Shown: piece after piece, positions 62,323 to 64,000 of the stretch
Layout: each line of letters opens with the position of its first letter
How positions within the stretch are numbered: the first letter of the stretch is position 1
Source: Phytohabitans flavus
GTDB taxonomy: Bacteria > Actinomycetota > Actinomycetes > Mycobacteriales > Micromonosporaceae
DNA: 64,000 nt
Reading direction: 5' to 3'
Assembly: GCF_011764545.1 (NCBI RefSeq)
Contig: NZ_AP022870.1
Location: 4,262,001 to 4,326,000 of the forward strand
The notes under the pieces: generated by a model
Database searches by the model: none
Told to the model about the DNA's origin: nothing
The model's input: only the letters and a program-made list of their open reading frames with translations
Translations under genes and position numbers: made by a program

Positions 62323-63990
62323 GTGACCCAGGCTGACCAGGAAGGCGTTCCCCGAAGAACGATATTTCGCACCGGCGCGGCCGTCGGTGCCGCCGCCACC
62401 ATCGGCTCGGTGGCGGGCGCCCAGCCGGCCGCCGCGCACGGACGGCCGTCCGATCAGGACCTCATCCTGCACAACGGCTCGATCCACACGATGAACCGCC
62501 GGCACGACGTCGTACGCGCCATCGCCATCCGGGACGGGCGGATCGCGTACACCGGCAACAGCCTCGGCGCCGCGCTGCGGGCGGTGCCCGAGCACCCGCG
62601 GGTCGTCGACCTGCGCGGGCGCGTGGCGATCCCGGGCATCATCGACAACCACAACCACATCGTGCTGATGGGCAACCGCCCGGGCCGCCACACTCCACTT
62701 GAGAACGCGTACTCGGTCGCCGACGTCCAGCAGACGTACCGGGCGCGGGCGAAGGGCGTGCCGGCCGGCGAGTTCGTCACGACGATCGGCGGGTTCCACT
62801 TCAACCAGTTCCGCGAGGTGCGCCTGCCCACGCTCGCCGAGCTCGACGCCGCGCTGCCGAAGCACCCCGCGTACGTGTCGGTCGGCTTCAGCGGCCCGTC
62901 GGCGACCAACAGCCTCGGCAAGGCGTTCTTCGAGGCGGCCGGCGTGGTCGTGGGCGCGGACGGCGCGATCGCCGGCGGCACCCAGACCGGCCGGGCCACG
63001 CTCGCGCTGCGCCAGACGCTCACCCCCGAGCTGCGGCGGCGCGGCGCGCGCGACGCGATGGCGTACGCGCTCAGCGTCGGCGTCACCACCCACCTGGACC
63101 AGGGCGCGTTCCAGGCCACGGGTACGCCGAGCGACGGCGCCGCGCACGAGGACAACTACACGATGCACCTGCCGTTCCTGGAGCTGTACGACCAGGGTCT
63201 GGCCCCGGTCCGGCTGCGCATCAACTACCTGCACATGGACACCGACGCAGGCCTGCCGACGCTGGAGCAGCGGCTGCGCAACACGTTCCCGTTCTTCGGC
63301 GACGACATGGTGCGGACCGGCGGCATCGGCGAGTTCATCGCCGGCGGCCTCGGGCCCAACTGGCTGGAGGCGGCGAAGCGGGTGGCCCGGGCCGGCTGGC
63401 GGGCCGAGGTGCACTCGCTCTCCGCCACCGACTTCCGCACCGAGATCGAGGGCTTCGAAGCGGTGAACGCGGAAGTGTCCATCGAGGACCTGCGGTGGGT
63501 CGTGGCGCACGTCCCGTTCATCACCGAGGACTATGTGGACCGGCTCAAGGCGATCGGCGGCGGGCTCAGCCTCACCGGCTGGCGCTACCTCGCCGGCACC
63601 GGCACGACCGCCGGGCCGCCGTTCCGGATGATCGTGGACAACGGCATCCACGCCGGCATGAGCTCGGACGGCATGCAGATCGCGCCGATGAACCCGTTCA
63701 TCCACGCGTACTACGCGGTCACCGGCCGCAACGCGCTGGGCGCCGTCGTCAACGACGGCCAGCAGATCACCCGCCGCGAGCTGCTCGACCTCTACACGCG
63801 GGACAACACGTGGTTCCTCGGCAAGGCCGACGAGGACCAGCTCGGCGTGCTGGAGGAAGACCGGCTCGGCGACGTCGTGGTGCTCGACCGCGACTACTTC
63901 CGCGTACCCGAGGACGAGATCCGCCAGGTGCGGTCCGTGCTGACCGTCGTCGGCGGCGCGATCGTTCACGAGACCGGGAAGGTGCGTTGA
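62323..63990 (+). CDS. Tat-exported amidohydrolase (YtcJ-like metal-dependent hydrolase)
   Basis: 555 residues from GTG 62323. N-terminal Tat signal (VPRRTIFRTGAAVGAAATIG...AQPAAA). Composite-sheet start LILHNGSIHTMNRRHDVVRAIAIRDGRIAYTG, then the barrel with the metal-binding HxH in IPGIIDNHNHIV, further His in THLDQGAF and EVHSLSATD, and SSDGMQIAP near the last metal ligand. Belongs to the amidohydrolase_3 group with YtcJ and N-acyl amino-acid or formamide hydrolases; substrate unknown. Probably controlled by the XRE-cupin regulator upstream. At the window edge ATG 63993-63995, behind GGGAAGG, may start a further gene. Confidence 0.85.
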   Translation: MTQADQEGVPRRTIFRTGAAVGAAATIGSVAGAQPAAAHGRPSDQDLILHNGSIHTMNRRHDVVRAIAIRDGRIAYTGNSLGAALRAVPEHPRVVDLRGRVAIPGIIDNHNHIVLMGNRPGRHTPLENAYSVADVQQTYRARAKGVPAGEFVTTIGGFHFNQFREVRLPTLAELDAALPKHPAYVSVGFSGPSATNSLGKAFFEAAGVVVGADGAIAGGTQTGRATLALRQTLTPELRRRGARDAMAYALSVGVTTHLDQGAFQATGTPSDGAAHEDNYTMHLPFLELYDQGLAPVRLRINYLHMDTDAGLPTLEQRLRNTFPFFGDDMVRTGGIGEFIAGGLGPNWLEAAKRVARAGWRAEVHSLSATDFRTEIEGFEAVNAEVSIEDLRWVVAHVPFITEDYVDRLKAIGGGLSLTGWRYLAGTGTTAGPPFRMIVDNGIHAGMSSDGMQIAPMNPFIHAYYAVTGRNALGAVVNDGQQITRRELLDLYTRDNTWFLGKADEDQLGVLEEDRLGDVVVLDRDYFRVPEDEIRQVRSVLTVVGGAIVHETGKVR

Positions 63991-64000
63991 GCATGTTCAA

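Overview
The window is very GC-rich, uses many GTG starts and carries secreted multi-domain glycoside hydrolases, NarL-type two-component systems and MMPL exporters. This fits a filamentous actinomycete, most likely Micromonosporaceae (inferred from gene content and style; there is no rRNA or other marker in the window). I see no tRNA, rRNA, CRISPR array, transposase or prophage gene.

Layout. 1-10211 is a polysaccharide-degradation block: a GH99-like enzyme with CBM6/discoidin modules, a GH18 chitinase with CBM5/12, a PQQ-propeller lipoprotein and a GH3 enzyme with two discoidin domains; a GH10-CBM2 xylanase sits apart at 55885-57291. 10273-17126 holds small housekeeping-type genes: a DUF1707 protein, an ABC-F ribosome-protection-type ATPase, a PAP2 phosphatase, an alpha/beta hydrolase, a VOC protein and a SnoaL-like protein. 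17189-22133 is an AraC regulator divergent from an MMPL exporter-histidine kinase-response regulator operon. 22183-26070 has an ArsR/SRPBCC-PDZ pair, a CYP152-type P450 peroxygenase, and a TetR divergent from a membrane protein. 26063-34092 has a pentapeptide-repeat protein, an M1 metallopeptidase, a membrane-anchored Hsp70-like protein and a second MMPL divergent from a kinase/regulator pair. 34598-43988 has uncharacterised genes, a degenerate metallo-beta-lactamase-fold protein, DUF5709 and STAS proteins, and a very long TPR-CHAT protein. 44682-48438 is a Tat-exported PaoABC-like molybdenum dehydrogenase operon. 48536-54399 has two more kinase/regulator pairs, a serine beta-lactamase-like hydrolase and a DUF2306 membrane protein. 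54492-64000 has LtrA, the xylanase, a DivIVA-like coiled-coil protein, a methyltransferase, and an XRE-cupin regulator upstream of a Tat amidohydrolase.

The most unusual signal is non-coding. At gene ends, three of them between convergent genes, there are composite inverted elements: two repeat arms (two related arm families, A and B) face each other around long palindromes, most sharing the stem GATCGTGGTA...TACCACGATC, often framed by CCTTGATCGRCGC / GCGYCGATCAAGG. I do not recognise this as a named family; a role as bidirectional terminator or RNA-processing structure is inferred.

A second global signal is technical. About two dozen genes are broken or fused by what look like single-base losses, nearly always in C or G runs and never requiring a base gain. 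These are most simply consensus errors, so most split genes here are annotated as one gene spanning the break, and apparent gene fusions should be distrusted until resequenced.

A third signal is regulatory. At least ten genes have a TANNNT hexamer 6-8 bases before the start codon, the layout of leaderless actinobacterial transcripts.
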